A program made the translations under genes and the position numbers. From NCBI GenBank assembly GCA_932294295.1, contig OW028575.1:16124058-16188057 (forward strand): DNA of 64,000 nucleotides, given 5' to 3'. How positions within the stretch are numbered: position 1 is the first letter of the stretch; every line of letters begins with the position of its first letter. This stretch comes from Alitta virens. Taxonomy: Eukaryota > Annelida > Polychaeta > Phyllodocida > Nereididae. Shown piece by piece: positions 30,101 to 45,100 of this stretch. The notes under the pieces are model-generated. The model was not told the DNA's origin and made no database searches. It saw nothing but the letters and a program-made list of their open reading frames with translations.

Positions 30101-33100
30101 CGTATAAAACCACTGCATGGGACCACTTTGCCAGAACTGAAGAGTGCTAAGTCACACCTCATGTCTTTGGGTTCAGAGATAACTCAACCCAAGGAAAGAA
30201 AAACACTCATTATAAAAAAGAAACAAGAGTACAAAGATAGTAAGGCAGACAACAACATGTGCCAACAGGCAGAGTGTTTTGACTTAAGGTAAGCAGAGCC
30301 TGGCTGACATACTGCTTACAAAGCATACACACTATTGCCATTTGCACCGCATAACACAGCAGATGCTTGACTGCATGAATGCCCTCTGATATTATCCCTA
30401 ACAGAAATATGAACATAAACTATTAGAGGAACAGGAGGGCATTTAAGTGACCTTAGGCATGGGCTTTCTAGCCCTAGTTAAGGCCAGCTGCCAAGAGGGC
30501 CAAGGCAGAGGTCACGAACCCCTCAAGGGCATAATACAAGAAACTGTTAAGGCATATGATGCCTCTATTTAACCACAACATAACTGTACAATCTGTGTAC
30601 ACTATAGCTGGCGTATTATAACATTAGACTATAACTGAGGTCATTAGCCTCAAATTGCCCATACAGTTTAAGTTTAGGCCAAGGTATAATTTGGCACATG
30701 AATTGACTATGACAGGCTTCCTACTATTCAATAAACTCAGCTCTACGTATATGTCCACATGTCCCCAAATTAAGGATGGCTGCAATTTCAAGCATCAGTT
30801 CACATCATGCAATGGCCTACCTCCAAAGCCCTGCTTGTTGCCAAACTGCTTATTGCTCTGTTGTGGTCCGGAAGACCAACAAGTTTCACAATAACTGTCA
30901 GTCTTGTCATTCATAGCAGCCATGACTGGACAGGCACGGCTACTACAGTGTCCTTTTTCTTTCTACCATATCTTTACAATAGGTGTGTACGGCCGTTTTT
31001 TATGTTTTGCTTTTGATCTAACTGTATCATCGATAGCTGATGTGACAGTCTACATTTTCAATTTTCCACTTTTCGAGTCAGATCAATCCTCAGTTCACAC
31101 TCGACTATCACTAAGTCGAATTTCCTTTTTGCTTCACAAAATGACATCTACATTTCACAGCGTTTGAGGCAGACATAATTTGCTAAATTATTCACAACTA
31201 TTCGCTCAATTATTCTAGGACCTTGCTGTCTGAAATGTATAATGGAATTGCTAATCCAAACTGCCTTACTTTTTATTCAATGATTCTAAATGCAGTTTCT
31301 CCCCAAAGAAATAATCTTATTATATGAGTTAACAACATGTTGAAGTTAAACTCAGTACATGACTCAATTCATGACTCCTTGCATCCACAAACCCACCATC
31401 CTAAAAGTTGGAGGTGTCAAAGAACTATGTAATCAGTGTTGTTACTGTTGTATATGCAAGCAAGAAGGCAATGCATAATCTGTGCCACTGTGGTCATGAT
31501 TTATCAGTTGCATTCATGGGGCTGGCCTGCATCTTGCCTGCAAGGCACTGATAACAAGGCTCTCTTTATTTAACATGCCTGTCAGCCATTAGAACCAGCA
31601 CAATATAAGTCATGGGCAGCATGTAAATAGCCAAGTGGCTGCAACAGCATGAAGTACATGTACATAGCATGTCAACAGAGCATGTCAAAATAGCATGGTC
31701 ATCTCGTCCACTTTACATGTGTTCAGTGTATCATAACGCAGCATTAATGCAGCACTTGTGCCAACAGAGACAAGGACCTAAGACATGTTAGTTCCCACTT
31801 CCCAGCATGAAATGGGAGTCTTGTCAATGGTCTACCGTATCCGCTCGATTACAACCCAGTTCTCGATTCAACATCAGTGAATTCAGTTTTATTCAGACAC
31901 TTATAGGGTGAAGTCAGGGCGAAGTAACCATGATGAAAAAGGTTTAGTGAAATTATATGAAGTTCTGACCACATGTTAAATTCATAATGACAAATACTTA
32001 GGAATCTAAAATATCATATGGCCAGGTGGCATGTAATCAAACAGTTACTCCCTTCCTGACCACAGTATCTCGTGAATTGCACATCATTCATTGCCCATGC
32101 ATAAGGCAGTATACACAAAATAAAGGTACACACAGAATGCTTAATGTCAGGTACAATACTGAATGCTAATTACTAAGCCAATGTACATCAGATCAGCCCT
32201 TAATTGTACTGCATAGTGAAGCATCTGATGATTAATACTTTGATCCTGTAGCCATGCTGTGATGCACCCTCTCACCTGAATATGCCCTTCAGGGTTCTAT
32301 CGTGTATATAAATAGTCAACTACAAAGAGAGACGAGAGGTAAAAATCTGCTTTATTGATCAATGAATCGAAGTACAAATACGACATTACTACAAACATGT
32401 GAATGTTAATGATCATGAGGTCACAGGAAGGGAGCAACTGAAAGATTATAACTAAAGACCTACAAATAATATAATTTGTTGCCAAAATCCAGCATTCATT
32501 AACAACGGTTACAATACAATGTCTATAACCACAGTGTTACCTGCAACACAGAATTGATTTTGCATAGTAACCACGATTCTAGCCGTTTCATTTGATTTCA
32601 CTACACAAGATCTTATGGGATAAAATTTCTGATGTAGGAACTAAGACCGCATGAAACTTTGGTGCGTATTAAAATTCAAGATATTTGTACTGAGAATACG
32701 CATCTCCAGGCATTACACACTGTCAGAGTGCGGTTGGTGAAGCCAATAATTTAAACTTCAAAAGCCCATTTCCAATGAAGCATGACCACTCCATTATAGA
32801 AGAGATCAGGTTTAAGTAAAATGCTCCTTGCATGTAACCATCGAAGCATGCATTTCACATGTACTTCATGTCAACAACAACGAGGGCTGCATGAGCATAA
32901 ATCATAGCCCAGTTGGCCCGATTAATAAAGACAGCCAGGGTGCCAAAGGTCTCAGAATTTGGCAAGGCTTAACAAGTATCCAGTTCACCAATTATTTTCA
33001 GAAGATTGAAGCAATCAATAGATTAACACCAAAGAAAGAACTCTAACAGATTCTAGACTTCGAAACAAGAAATATGAGGCACCTATATAGGATTATTTTG

Positions 33101-36100
33101 TCAACAAGCCTTCTTATAATCCTTGGCTTAGTGCATAAGTCAGTGATTAGGTCCTGGAAAACGGATCACTTACAATAGCTAATCTATAAAACGTGGCATA
33201 ATATATCATAATAAGTCAACGACCAAATAGTCACAGTTAAGGAGCCATTGTTTCACAAAATATGCAAGCATGTCATGGCGGATCTCATTGTCTAACAGAT
33301 ACTTTAATTATATAGCAAATTGTGTTTGCAATTAAAACGCTCCCAGGTATGATTATGATTTCCTCAAAATCATTAAACAATTTGAAGTTTAATTTGTCCA
33401 TCAATGCGATTTTTAATAAAGTAGCCTTACATTAAACATCATCCCAAGTCATTTACCTGATTCAAGCTTCAAGTAACGTATACTATAATAATAACTTAGT
33501 ATTTTCTCGATTACTCACAGCAGATGTCAAACAAATTTAATACCCCGGCTTGTGATCGAATACATTTAGTAAGCCCCAGATGTATGATGAGTTGTTAGAA
33601 TCAGATCAAAGCCGCACATGGCTGTAAGATGGCTGTAAGATGGCACACTTGAGATGAAGGCATCATGAAGATGATGAGAGTAAACAAGCTGAGCAAAAGA
33701 AAGGCAGGAAAAGATGGCATCTTGCAGCACTTGGCTGTCCCTGGGATAAATGAAAGAGGGACATTTTAAAGGCATTTCTCTCAAGCACCTTTCCTGGGCA
33801 TTTCTCAACATTTGTCTGACACATTTCCTCAAAGAGTGTTCATTGGGACTGCTGATCTGGGACTGTTAATCAAAGACTGTTGATCAAGGACTGTTCAAGT
33901 GTGCTCATTTCATGTTCATCCATCGACTCCACTCAAGTGTTCAAACCATTCACAGTTGCCAGCCCCCAACAGTTTATAGGCGTCTTATTCTGACATAATT
34001 CACAACTCGAGTGTTAAAAAAAAATTAAATGTCCTGCCAACTGCCAAACCAAGTGAAAATCTCCATGGAAACCCTATCAAGCTCAAATAACGCAAGTTTA
34101 AGGCATGCTAAGGCAATGTAATGCACCACTTGAAAAATAGAACTAAAGAAGTTAGCATTTGAATTCTAACGGATCTAAAGATAATGGTTGGTCCATCCTC
34201 GGAGAAATAAGTTTCTCCAAGGTCCATCCTTCGAAGTTCAAACATTCAATTTGAACAATACAGATGTTATGAAATAGCCGTAATAACGGTCTTCCATTTC
34301 AGCAACCAATATTTTGATAGGAAATCTCAATGAAATAGCCAACAAGAAGTGCGTCAATATTGCACAAGTTATTCAAGACTAACACTTTGAAACGTGTTCT
34401 TCATCGAGGTGTCCATTGTAAACAAGAGTTCCAGGCTGCCAGAAAAGCACGTGTGTTCTCACCTGAAGCAAGGGGCAGGTGGTCTTTGGCTGTTTTTAGT
34501 CAGATGTTCATGACATGGACTCCATGCACGCCATTATTATCACTCAGCGGCAGCAGAGGATTTATAATTAAGGCCAAAATGATTAGCATCATCATGAAAA
34601 CGATCATGGCCTCCCCATGAAACTCACATGATTACATGTTGAAGCTATCATGGAGGCACTTGAAACAAAGGGATTTTCAGCTGGATACCATTTTCCTTCA
34701 ACTTGATTATTACATTAGCTGTGAACTAATCAATCCTGAATGAATCCAGAAATAAATTTCAGCTGCAGACACTTCATGGGAGCGTCAGATCACGTCCTTT
34801 CTGACATTTCATTGGCTACGACGTTCTGACGTCATGGGCGTCATCTTCAGCCAGGAAATTCGTCTGCTTTGATAATATTTCGATTGATAGGCCTACTGAG
34901 CCCATTATAAGTGAGTAATGCCAGACATAACTTTTTTTAATGTCTCGAAGAAGGGGAAAAAATATGTTAGCCGCAACAGTATTTCATTCATTTCAGATGT
35001 AGCTGAGTAAATAATAGATAACGTTGACAAAGCAAGCAGCCGTAATGACAAAAGTGTGCCTCTCTTTTTTTTCGCTGGCTGTGGAATGAGTTTTTAACTT
35101 CTCTTCCCAGCAGGACGATAAAAGAGACGGAAAAATGCCAAAACGACACGCAAACATTGAAAATGAGAGCCAGGTACAATGCAGACATGTTTTTCTAACA
35201 TTTCCCCTGCGTCACTGGGTTAAAAATTAACCTCATTGATGAATTCCCCCCACCCCAGGGGCGCTCCTTAAAAATAAAAAGACAAAAAAAGGAGAGGTCG
35301 AAAATGTCAACTGTGGTCTATAGAATTTACACGCAAGCTGAAACAATGGCGGTTGCACGGAACTTTTAAAAATTCCAATTCAAACAGCCAAGTTAGATGA
35401 ATTCTCATCAATTATGCATGGATATTATTATGACGCTGACGTTTATTATTCAAAACATTTAAATCATCGTGTATTATAAGAACAGCAAATGCCAGGGGCA
35501 CTGCCCAGGGGGGAAACATGTCAGACATAGAAGCAATGCAGTCAGCTATGCAAAGAGTGTGTTGCATGGCACATATACCTCCATGGCACACATGATGAAC
35601 AGCTGTACTTTTTGCAGGAATTCTCCTTCTGACAAAAACAAACCTTTTCCAAAACATTTCCATTAGTTCTTCACCAGACCAATCGATCTGTGGTTTTTAT
35701 ATGCAGAGAGATTTTTTATTGCACACTTTTGTTTTTGTTAAGACAAAAACGTCCAAGAAATCCTGAGAAGTAGACTCATCGTGAGTGTTTGCTGCACAAC
35801 ATTTTTTCATCTGTCTTTTCTTTCTGTCTGTCTGCTTAAATGGGAAAGAAATGCAAGTAATCGGGAGATTTTAAGAGCCAGAAATATGAAGTTTTCCATC
35901 AATGCCAAGAAGTTGCAGGAAGTTACAGGAAGCAGGAAATGCTATGCATGACGACATCTGTGCCAGGAAAATGTCTCCGCGGAAAAAAAAGTAGTGCATC
36001 AACGAAAGAAAGGGGTGCAAAAAAATAGTTAGGGTGTGATGAGGGGTACTTCTCCACTTGCTCGGATGCTTAACAGGAAATATTGCAGAGGAGATGGTTC

Positions 36101-39100
36101 ATGAACCAAGACAAAGGAAGGAAGGAAAGGAAGACACACTACACCTAGGGGGGGGGGGGGAGGGAGATAAGGGGCATTGCCCTCCCCCCCCCCCCCCTCA
36201 AGCATCAGGCAACTTGGAAGGTGGGGGAGGGGGGGGGGGGGGGGTCACCTGTCCCTGTCTGTTGAGGCTCTCCATCTATGTAAATAATGTAATCCGTGAA
36301 TAATATGTGCCTAACAATTATCCTTGCATCACTTCAATTTATTTGAAAGCTTCTGCATTGTTCTGTGTTATCACGTAGCATTTTCGCATCTCAACCATTT
36401 GATTCTTCAAAATCACATTGAATGATTTAAAATCCTGACAAGGTTGAATGAAACACCTAAGCGGCTAAGCCCACGCATTCACATTGCAAGACATGATATT
36501 AATTCCAAGAAAGATATAGCATGCGTGTGAGCATTTAGTCTGCAAAAGACAAATTAGGAACTCGGTGCTTTCATTAGCAAAAATTAGCATAATGTTCTCG
36601 CCCAAACTCCACCTTGTGATTCCTAAGCACGGCCCAGATGCTCTCTCTACAGTAAATTTGGTTGAACTTAACTTATTCATGAACCTGAAAATGTATTTAA
36701 TTGAAAAGGACAACATGACTCACAAAGAATGATGCACATATATGCCTTTACTGCATTTTTATAATGATTTTATATCTCAACATTAGAATTATGAACCGAC
36801 TTATTGACTATTACTGTTGACAGGGTGAACATTTAATGTCCATTCAGACCATTCTGTATATTCTCTTTTAAAAGTTATTTTGTACACGTGATGCTAGTTT
36901 CACTTTCCTAATGCCAGACAATACTTGACAAATGGGGTCAGCAGGTGACGACATTAGCAGCATGATGTTTGTGCACACCTGACAGTCTGTAAAGCGATGA
37001 TATACGATGGTCATCTTTGCCAAGTGATCCTTAGCAACGGGAGGCCACGTGCAGACCACGAAGGGGCCACTAGGAGGCTGTGATCACACGGCTTGTTGCT
37101 AACCATGTCCAGCTGGTCAGCAGATGACCTCTCACTGCCCATTGGTCAGGGCTAGATGAGATCAAGCAACGCAGTAGGGCAACTAACTCTCTCTTAGGGT
37201 CATGGAAACTAACCCTGTTCTTAGGTGATAACAAGTATGAAGTATAGCAGACATATGGTCAGAAGCAGTGGGCAAGAAAATCAAAAGCCTCCTCAGAGTC
37301 AAACAAATTAACATGAGTGCACAAAGGGCACGACTGACCTGACAACGAACCTCAACCATTGTAATTTTACTGATATTCAATGGATCTCAACATAACATTT
37401 TCTATGTAGACCTACGTCTTAAAGCTTATATATAAATTTATTAATACAGGTTTAATGAGTTCTTGTCTGAGACGAAATAGTGCTATACTTATTAATATAT
37501 ATATCCCTAAAAGATGAACATGTCAATCATCTTCCTGCGAGAGTATCCCAGATATGCTGAGCAGGAACAAATTGCAGGTTAACAGATACGGGGGCACCAA
37601 CGTATCAATTCCATCAGCCCTGTATCAATCCCTTCACTTCTGCATCAATTCCACGACAGCCTGAATCTGCCCCTTCTCCGGGTAGCCCATTGCCAATTTG
37701 ATACAAATCCATCAATCTGATACAGATATGTATCACTTCATCTGGAGATATTGACATAGCATAGGAGGATAAGCAATAAGAGTGTTTTGCTTCACGCCCT
37801 GGGTCACACAAGGTCAGATTCACCTGAGCAGGGTTTGCATTCCTCCCTCTTAGGGTGTATTACATGCCCCAGCATTAATAGCAGCTTACAGGTGCACGTC
37901 TAGTGCATGTCTAGTCACCTGTCTACATGAGTACATGTACTACTACATGTATAATTCATGCATATTGTAAGTTTAGATCAATCGTGTTTACATAGTAGGT
38001 CTGTAGAGTAAATCAATAAGAAATAGGTAACATAAATAAACGTCAATATACTTATCTGAGATTAGTCATGAATAATCATTCATTTAAACGTAATCAACAA
38101 TCACAGAATTATTCAACTCAAAATTACGTATTAGCCTTGAATAGTAGAATCGGAATGCTTGAAGTTTTAGTTAACACGTAAGCATTTGATTACTTAAGTT
38201 CCTTAGTGAAGAGTACCAAGCTGAGTGAATGATATCGGGATGGAAAAAAAACTTCAAACATTGAGTTTCACAGGCTGAGTAGCACTTCTTACGTAATTGT
38301 AACTGAACAAGTTTACATTAGCAACACTCAGGATTACAAGTTACACTAACCAGCTGAAAGATGCCAGAAAAACTGAATTCGCTTAGTATTGCACATTAGA
38401 TGGACAGATGAACGCCCAGTGCAGCAATTCAGACCAATTCTGAATATAAAAGAGAGATTGTCCGCCTGTATGTCAAGATGCCCCAGGAGAAATGAATTAT
38501 ATGCTGGATATACTGTTTTATTTCACACAATGACCATACAGTCCCTTCGAATGATTTGCTACCTCCCTTAAAGAGATTAACATTAGAATGAAAGCACAAC
38601 TTGACCAATATATTTTACACAGTAACCACACAGAACGTTAACCATGTAACACAAGTAAGCCTACATTGCACAACAGATAAAACAAGAACCGAACATTTTA
38701 TTTTTCAGTTTCAGATTACATCACTTTGTTACTACTTATCATATGCACGTAATAACATCCTGTTACATGACACTACATGTAGGGAAATGGCATGTCATGC
38801 CAGTTATGATATAACTTACACTTCCATGCAGGTAATTCATCACAGTCCGGTATGGACATCAATGTGAGATTACATATGAAACAGATTTCCCATCATCATG
38901 CAAATCCCAGCATTCAGCTGCATCAATAATTCCTCCTAATTCCCCATCATTACATTGCCAGTTCATTCACACTTTTCTAAATCAATTTCCTGTTGACGTA
39001 AAAAAAAACAATTTGTATGACAGATTTACGGGATAGAACAATGGCGCAACAGTCAAATGGAACACTGCTAAATCTCAGCCTAAACGTTCATCCAAAATAA

Positions 39101-42100
39101 AAAACAGGCCATAAGAAAAAACACTAGCCGAATACCAGATGTTTCTGTCAACAACCCCGAGTGAACTGGCTTACAATCCAAGCATATGTCCATTTAAAAT
39201 CATAATACAATCCATTGAATGATTGATGTTCAAAAAAAGAAGACACTCAACTTCACAGACACATGTTCCTCTCTGATGTCAAAATTTCTATTCCACAATT
39301 CTCTATTCTAAAAAGTGGCTTTAATTGTTAAATCACAAGTCGTCAAACAATGTCATATTGCACACTCACGGTTATAACATGGACATATTATAATAAAGTA
39401 TATCCATGGTTATAATACCATTAGCTCCTTAGCTAAAGAGTCAAGAAACACAATCTGCTAAAAGGGTCTTTAGGGTTCTTGGGTCTTGTGTGGGGGTAAA
39501 CTTGGAACCCTAATAACTGAGAGGGTAGCCCTACACCCCCCAGGGAAGGGTTGAGGGAATGTTGGCATCCCACAACGTCCAAGCACTCGCTGAGCTGTGA
39601 GACCACAACACACAAGTTACACAACAGACAATTGTTTGTAGACGCAGGAATCAATTGGTTTCACGATGCTGCAAGATGCTTCAGTCTCAGGTGATGTTGA
39701 GAAGAATGGCTGACCTGGGTGGTCCTCTGGCCCCTAGGATAAATGCAAGGGAGGGGGTAAAGAGGAGGTGAAAGCCCTAGCAGTTTACATCATGTAACAC
39801 ACACTGTGAAACATTTAGAGGTTAAAGTCAGCTGACACACTATCTTGACTTAGTGGAGGTTTACACTGTTAAGTTTACGAAAAACATTAGTTCCGAATCA
39901 CTTTAAAAGATATTGAAATATCACTTCATTTGTTATGGCTGACCAGCTCAATATACTGATAAAACTGATAATATTGACATCTTAAAATACCCCCCCTGAA
40001 ATGGCATACTACAAAGGGGAATCAAAACCCAACAGCCAGAAGTTGAGCAAATAGCAATGCAGGAAATGTTGACGATGATTGTTCTGATAAGTCCTGCCAA
40101 GGTTTCAAGTTGCTGATAATGTGGATAAGAGTGCCCTCATTGGATCAACACCATAGTACCAGCTGAATGGGCCCACCATATAGTCCTGCATCAACAGGGC
40201 ACACAAGACCATCTGATCAGGGATCACTTGGATACACCAACTGCTATCATAGCCACACTATGTTTCATGACCTACATAGCAGAGGTCAATAGAGCCAATA
40301 CATTCTATAACCTCTGACCTATTTACCTAGCATTTGTGGTAGAACCTGAGTTACCTGACCATATCACTTTCGCTAAAATGACTACTGTGTCACAGTTAAG
40401 ATACACTTCCATGTTACAGTCTTCTCATAAAAACAAGATTCCAGTACAGAATTCACAAGCAAGCAGACACTATGACTTCTATCAGTATGGGTTACTGCTT
40501 CTATCAACCATGTAAGCCTATTGTAAGCCTATATGTTGGTTTCACCTTGGATGAACAGAAATCCAAAGTTTCACAGAAATGTATGTAGTTGCTACTTCAA
40601 CAGGATAACTAGTTTCTTGGCACAAGTTGTCTAAAACCCATTCAGCCTATGTTCTTTTCTTTGTGACTTTGTCCAAGCTTGGATACCTGGGGATTCTTTC
40701 ACCCGGCTGCTTTGCACGAGAAACCAACATCAACAAATAAGAGGCATTTCAACCAGATTCAAGCCTTGTCCCTCTCACAAAAAGTTTCCATAGCACACTC
40801 CTATCATCTGCTCTCTATGCTAAAACCTTCTTTTCATTCACCCACAACATAAATGCCACAACCAATAATTATGACAAAAACCCCCTGCTAACTTCCTCCG
40901 CCATATTGCAAGCCATCTCCATGGCAACAGGGTCAGATCCAGTTCAGGTCGAGGGTCAGTGGGGTGTCCGTGAAAAGGGTGGCGTCCACAACCCTCAACC
41001 CCCTGGGTGAACTGAGAGGCCCTTATACCACCCAATACCCTCTAAGCTATGCAGGGAGGACCTTATGGAACGACCCAGGCCAGCAGGGGGACATGCATTT
41101 CAAGTGAATAGATCCTGTAGCAAGTCAATCATGAGAAGAATATTTCTTGTGATCACAACTTACAAATTGAATTTTCCCAAAGAGCCACAATCACATCACC
41201 AGGGGCAGGGGTGTGTAAGAACCCCTTCTGACACCACAGAAAACAAAGAACTGACATACTTCCGGGGAACCTGGGGGGGGGGGGTGACAAACACTCCCAA
41301 CAGATGGACAACTTATGCATGTAGCCAGTCGCCTTCTCACCCACTGGGAACATTAACAAAACATTGTTTACATGAGATTACTTTTTCTTGTATGATTTCA
41401 CTATGCCTTAATCTCGCATGTTGTTTGTATAAAATATTTCACATATATAAACACATCCTACCATGGAGCCACCTCCATGATCCTACACAGGGCCATGATG
41501 TAAAGCACCTTTTCATAACACAAGCACCATTCTGCTTATGAAACTATCATAGAACAATGAAGATCAAGATAGTACCAATCCAAACCATCTACTTTTCTTA
41601 TCCTGATCACCATTTCACTTTTTCTTAACTCCTCACGTCATTCTGTCATGTTTGAAGAATGTGTTATTGGACTCAGCAGGAGTCCTGTTATGCCAATGCT
41701 CTCAACCATAGATTCACCAGAAGCCCTTCAAACAGCTTATAACAACTCATAGCAGCATGATGGGGCATGTTATCATTGCTAATGCTGCTGTAAAAAAAAC
41801 ATTGAGGAAATACAGAGGTGACAGGGCAGGTCCTGACATGTGCTTATGGGCTCAATATGGATGATGAGGGGGCAAATGGAAGCACCCAGGGGGTGGGTTC
41901 TTTTTACCCCTTTGTGTCTGTTAATATCAGAACTGTAGAAAGAGGTCTGCCCTGAGATACACCTTGCCTATGATGTATTGTCAGCGCAGACTCTAGCCTC
42001 CAGGACAATTTGTTTTTGGTTAATTGTATGTTTTGCTTCTGGGATAAAATGTCTTTTTTTCTACTGTCAGTCCTGAGCATGGATGATACCATTGGTCAGT

Positions 42101-45100
42101 ATGGACACTGGGTAGATCTTATGTAAGTCCTGGATTCGATTCTTAAACCAGGTGCTTCGTATGACTCAACTAATGCATGTCTGGCTGCAAGTAAAACTCA
42201 CTGTTATTGCAAACAAAAAGATGTTGATATGACTCAGTCTTTTGTTTTATACATTGCCATTTGTGTATTTTATAAACCTAGCCCTCTAGAGGGATTATTA
42301 CTTGTGTACCAAATGATAAAGCTAACTCCAATCATACAGATACACAACCCCATTTATCCACAACTCAAATCATATCGCTATGCAACGGTTCACAACCCAC
42401 TTACAGTGTATCCAAGGGAAGAAGACTACATCATAGTCTTATCAAGCGTTGTTTATCCAACTATTTCCTGTATTCTGACCCTCTATAGTTGTCTCACACC
42501 TGTACAACCCCAATAACCAACCCTCCTGCCTCCAGCCTATTTATTGTGACCCCAGAAAGAGATAAAATGCAGTGAAGACGAGGGCAAGGCAGTCAGTCAT
42601 TCACCTGTCCAGGCACCAAATACCTGTGTCAGGCAGATGGGAGTGTAGTAAATCTGAGGGATGCAAACAGATCTCTCTTTCCTTGGGCCTTCGTATATAA
42701 CTTTTAATACAAGCATGGAGTCATTTAAATATAATGACTCCATGGTACACCAGCTTAGGCAGCCATGCTTAGGATATATTAATGACATTGGTAATATGAT
42801 AATAACATGCTAACTAGCTCCCTTTACATTTTAATAAGGAAAAATATCAACAGTCTGCGGGATGTAATGGATATATAGACATATGTCAACATTGACTCAA
42901 CAACAGGGACCGCTATATTACCATTATATGACATTAATTGCAACAAATCTTCCAATTAATTGACACAAATTGGCAGTCATCTGAGATGTCTGCATTCTAT
43001 CAAGATTTACAAGATCTATAGATGTATGTAACAATAATCGCTCATTAAAGTTCGAGTCAGTCAAATGTTCACCAAGTTACGAGTCTTAATAGACAGAGAC
43101 TTAAATAATTTCCGCGAGTCAGGTGTATTTAAATCTGCAGACAATCAACTTTCTAGTCTTAGCAGCACCTAAAACAAGAATATTTTACCCACTCGTAGCT
43201 AAAATGGTCCTGACTCCACAGAGTCCACACTCTCAGATATTCCTTTTCGTTTGAATGGGAGGTTATCACAGATAAAACTTGCTAAATATACAATCAGCTC
43301 AGCCAAATACAGATTCTTATTCCAGACCAAATATGTATACACTTTACCAATAGTGGCAATACGTAAAAAGTTAAATTCGACAAACACCAACAATATTACC
43401 ATGATACATTAATTAATTATTCTATAATACCGACAATACTTCCTTTACACATTCAAACATTACATACAGTCACAAGAGACACTTCTATGACAAAGACAGA
43501 CTCACCTTTGATTAGTAAATGCTTCTTCATAGTTAGTTGGCCTCACAGCCGGACAGAAAGACAGAAAGTGGTTAGAGAATAATCAACTTAATTACGGTGC
43601 ACCTGAGACTTATATATATGTTGTAATTATCTATGCAAGCAAGACGTACGTTATCTTTACATAGTTTATGCAAATTATTTTGCAAGCATTATATAATAAG
43701 GCTAGAGATATGATGACGTTCATAGCATTCCTATGCAGTAGTAAATTTCTAATGAATAACTGATAAATGTGTAAACTATGCACTGATTACAGATTATGTG
43801 CACTATACAGAGTGTATGTACATACGTATTGAACTATGCACAGATTGTCATTACAGATTAACGTGCTTTTTTAAAATGCTTGATAAAGTGAAAAAAAATA
43901 TTTCATGTGCTGCATACACATTAAATATTGAGAATGCATTCATACATGTGTAATATTTCGAATCAATACTAAGATTTGAAAAAAACGTGTAACTTCAAAT
44001 CGTGCATGAAAATATTGCAGTGCAGATACTATACGCTTGTGCTCAAAATACAGTGGAACTCATGCTGCAAAATGCTAAAGAAATGCACTGAGCACTACAT
44101 GAGACTACAAACAGCACATACTTACTAAACTGACATGAAAATATCTAAAGCAATACTGAAAGCTGAAAGTGCACTGAAGAAATATGCAACCACTGAATCG
44201 AGTACATGTATTATGAAAAAGCTTGCATTAAAAATTAAGCATAGATCTAGTTAAGAAAGACAAAGATTCACTCAGTGACAGACACAGTGACAGAGTCAAA
44301 GAGTACTAGGGCAGAAAATACACAGAATCAAATACCTGTTATTTTCAAATGTCTTTAGAAACATACAAATGTAATCTAGAAGCAAATTTTTTACTCTACA
44401 TCTATATAACACACAATCACACCACAACATCTTGACATCCATCAAATACTACACCGAGTCCAATCATGATAAATGCAACATAATAGAAATGTGCAAACTC
44501 TGGAAAAATTTAACTCAATCTCTTCAAAAATGTCCCCCTTCCAACAACGAATGGTTCAAGGATCGATAATCATTAAATTTATAAATTGGCCTTCCTTTCA
44601 TTGCGGCCATGGCATTTAGTTCATAGGAAAAATATTAAACACACAAATAACCTCAAATTTTTTATTTAATTTTAGCACAATATTTGGAAAATGTTCATTT
44701 TCAACAGAATGAGGAAATACAGGAATTCCAGACCACAATAATTAATTTTCCAAGTAGTTACATCCCAAAATCACTCAATTGAGGAAGATAATCAGGGTGT
44801 GATGAAACCATGATGAAACGAACTGTTCCTCGTCAGTTCCTCGTCAGTCCATTAAGTCATCTCATAAACTTAGCACATCATAAAATGGCTTCCAATCAGA
44901 CTACACAGGTCCCTGTTAATGCAAGTTGCACATTAAAAGTCCGTCTCATCTGTGATGAAGCGAAACAATTAACTGGAATCACTCATCAGCTGACAGTGAT
45001 TGACTCTGCTCTGACTTAATTAATGATGCACAATGTCCTCCTTAATTGATGGGAATAGTCAATTTCAACAGGGAATGGTTCATGAAAATACTCCAGTACA

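Noticed and set aside
41065..41541. 158-codon plus-strand open frame in SDK intron 1
   Set aside because: Low-quality composition, passes through a G run, no recognisable domain or splice context.
42105..42150. Box B-like GGATTCGATTC suggesting another SINE or tRNA
   Set aside because: No box A at the right distance and no tail shared with the other SINEs.
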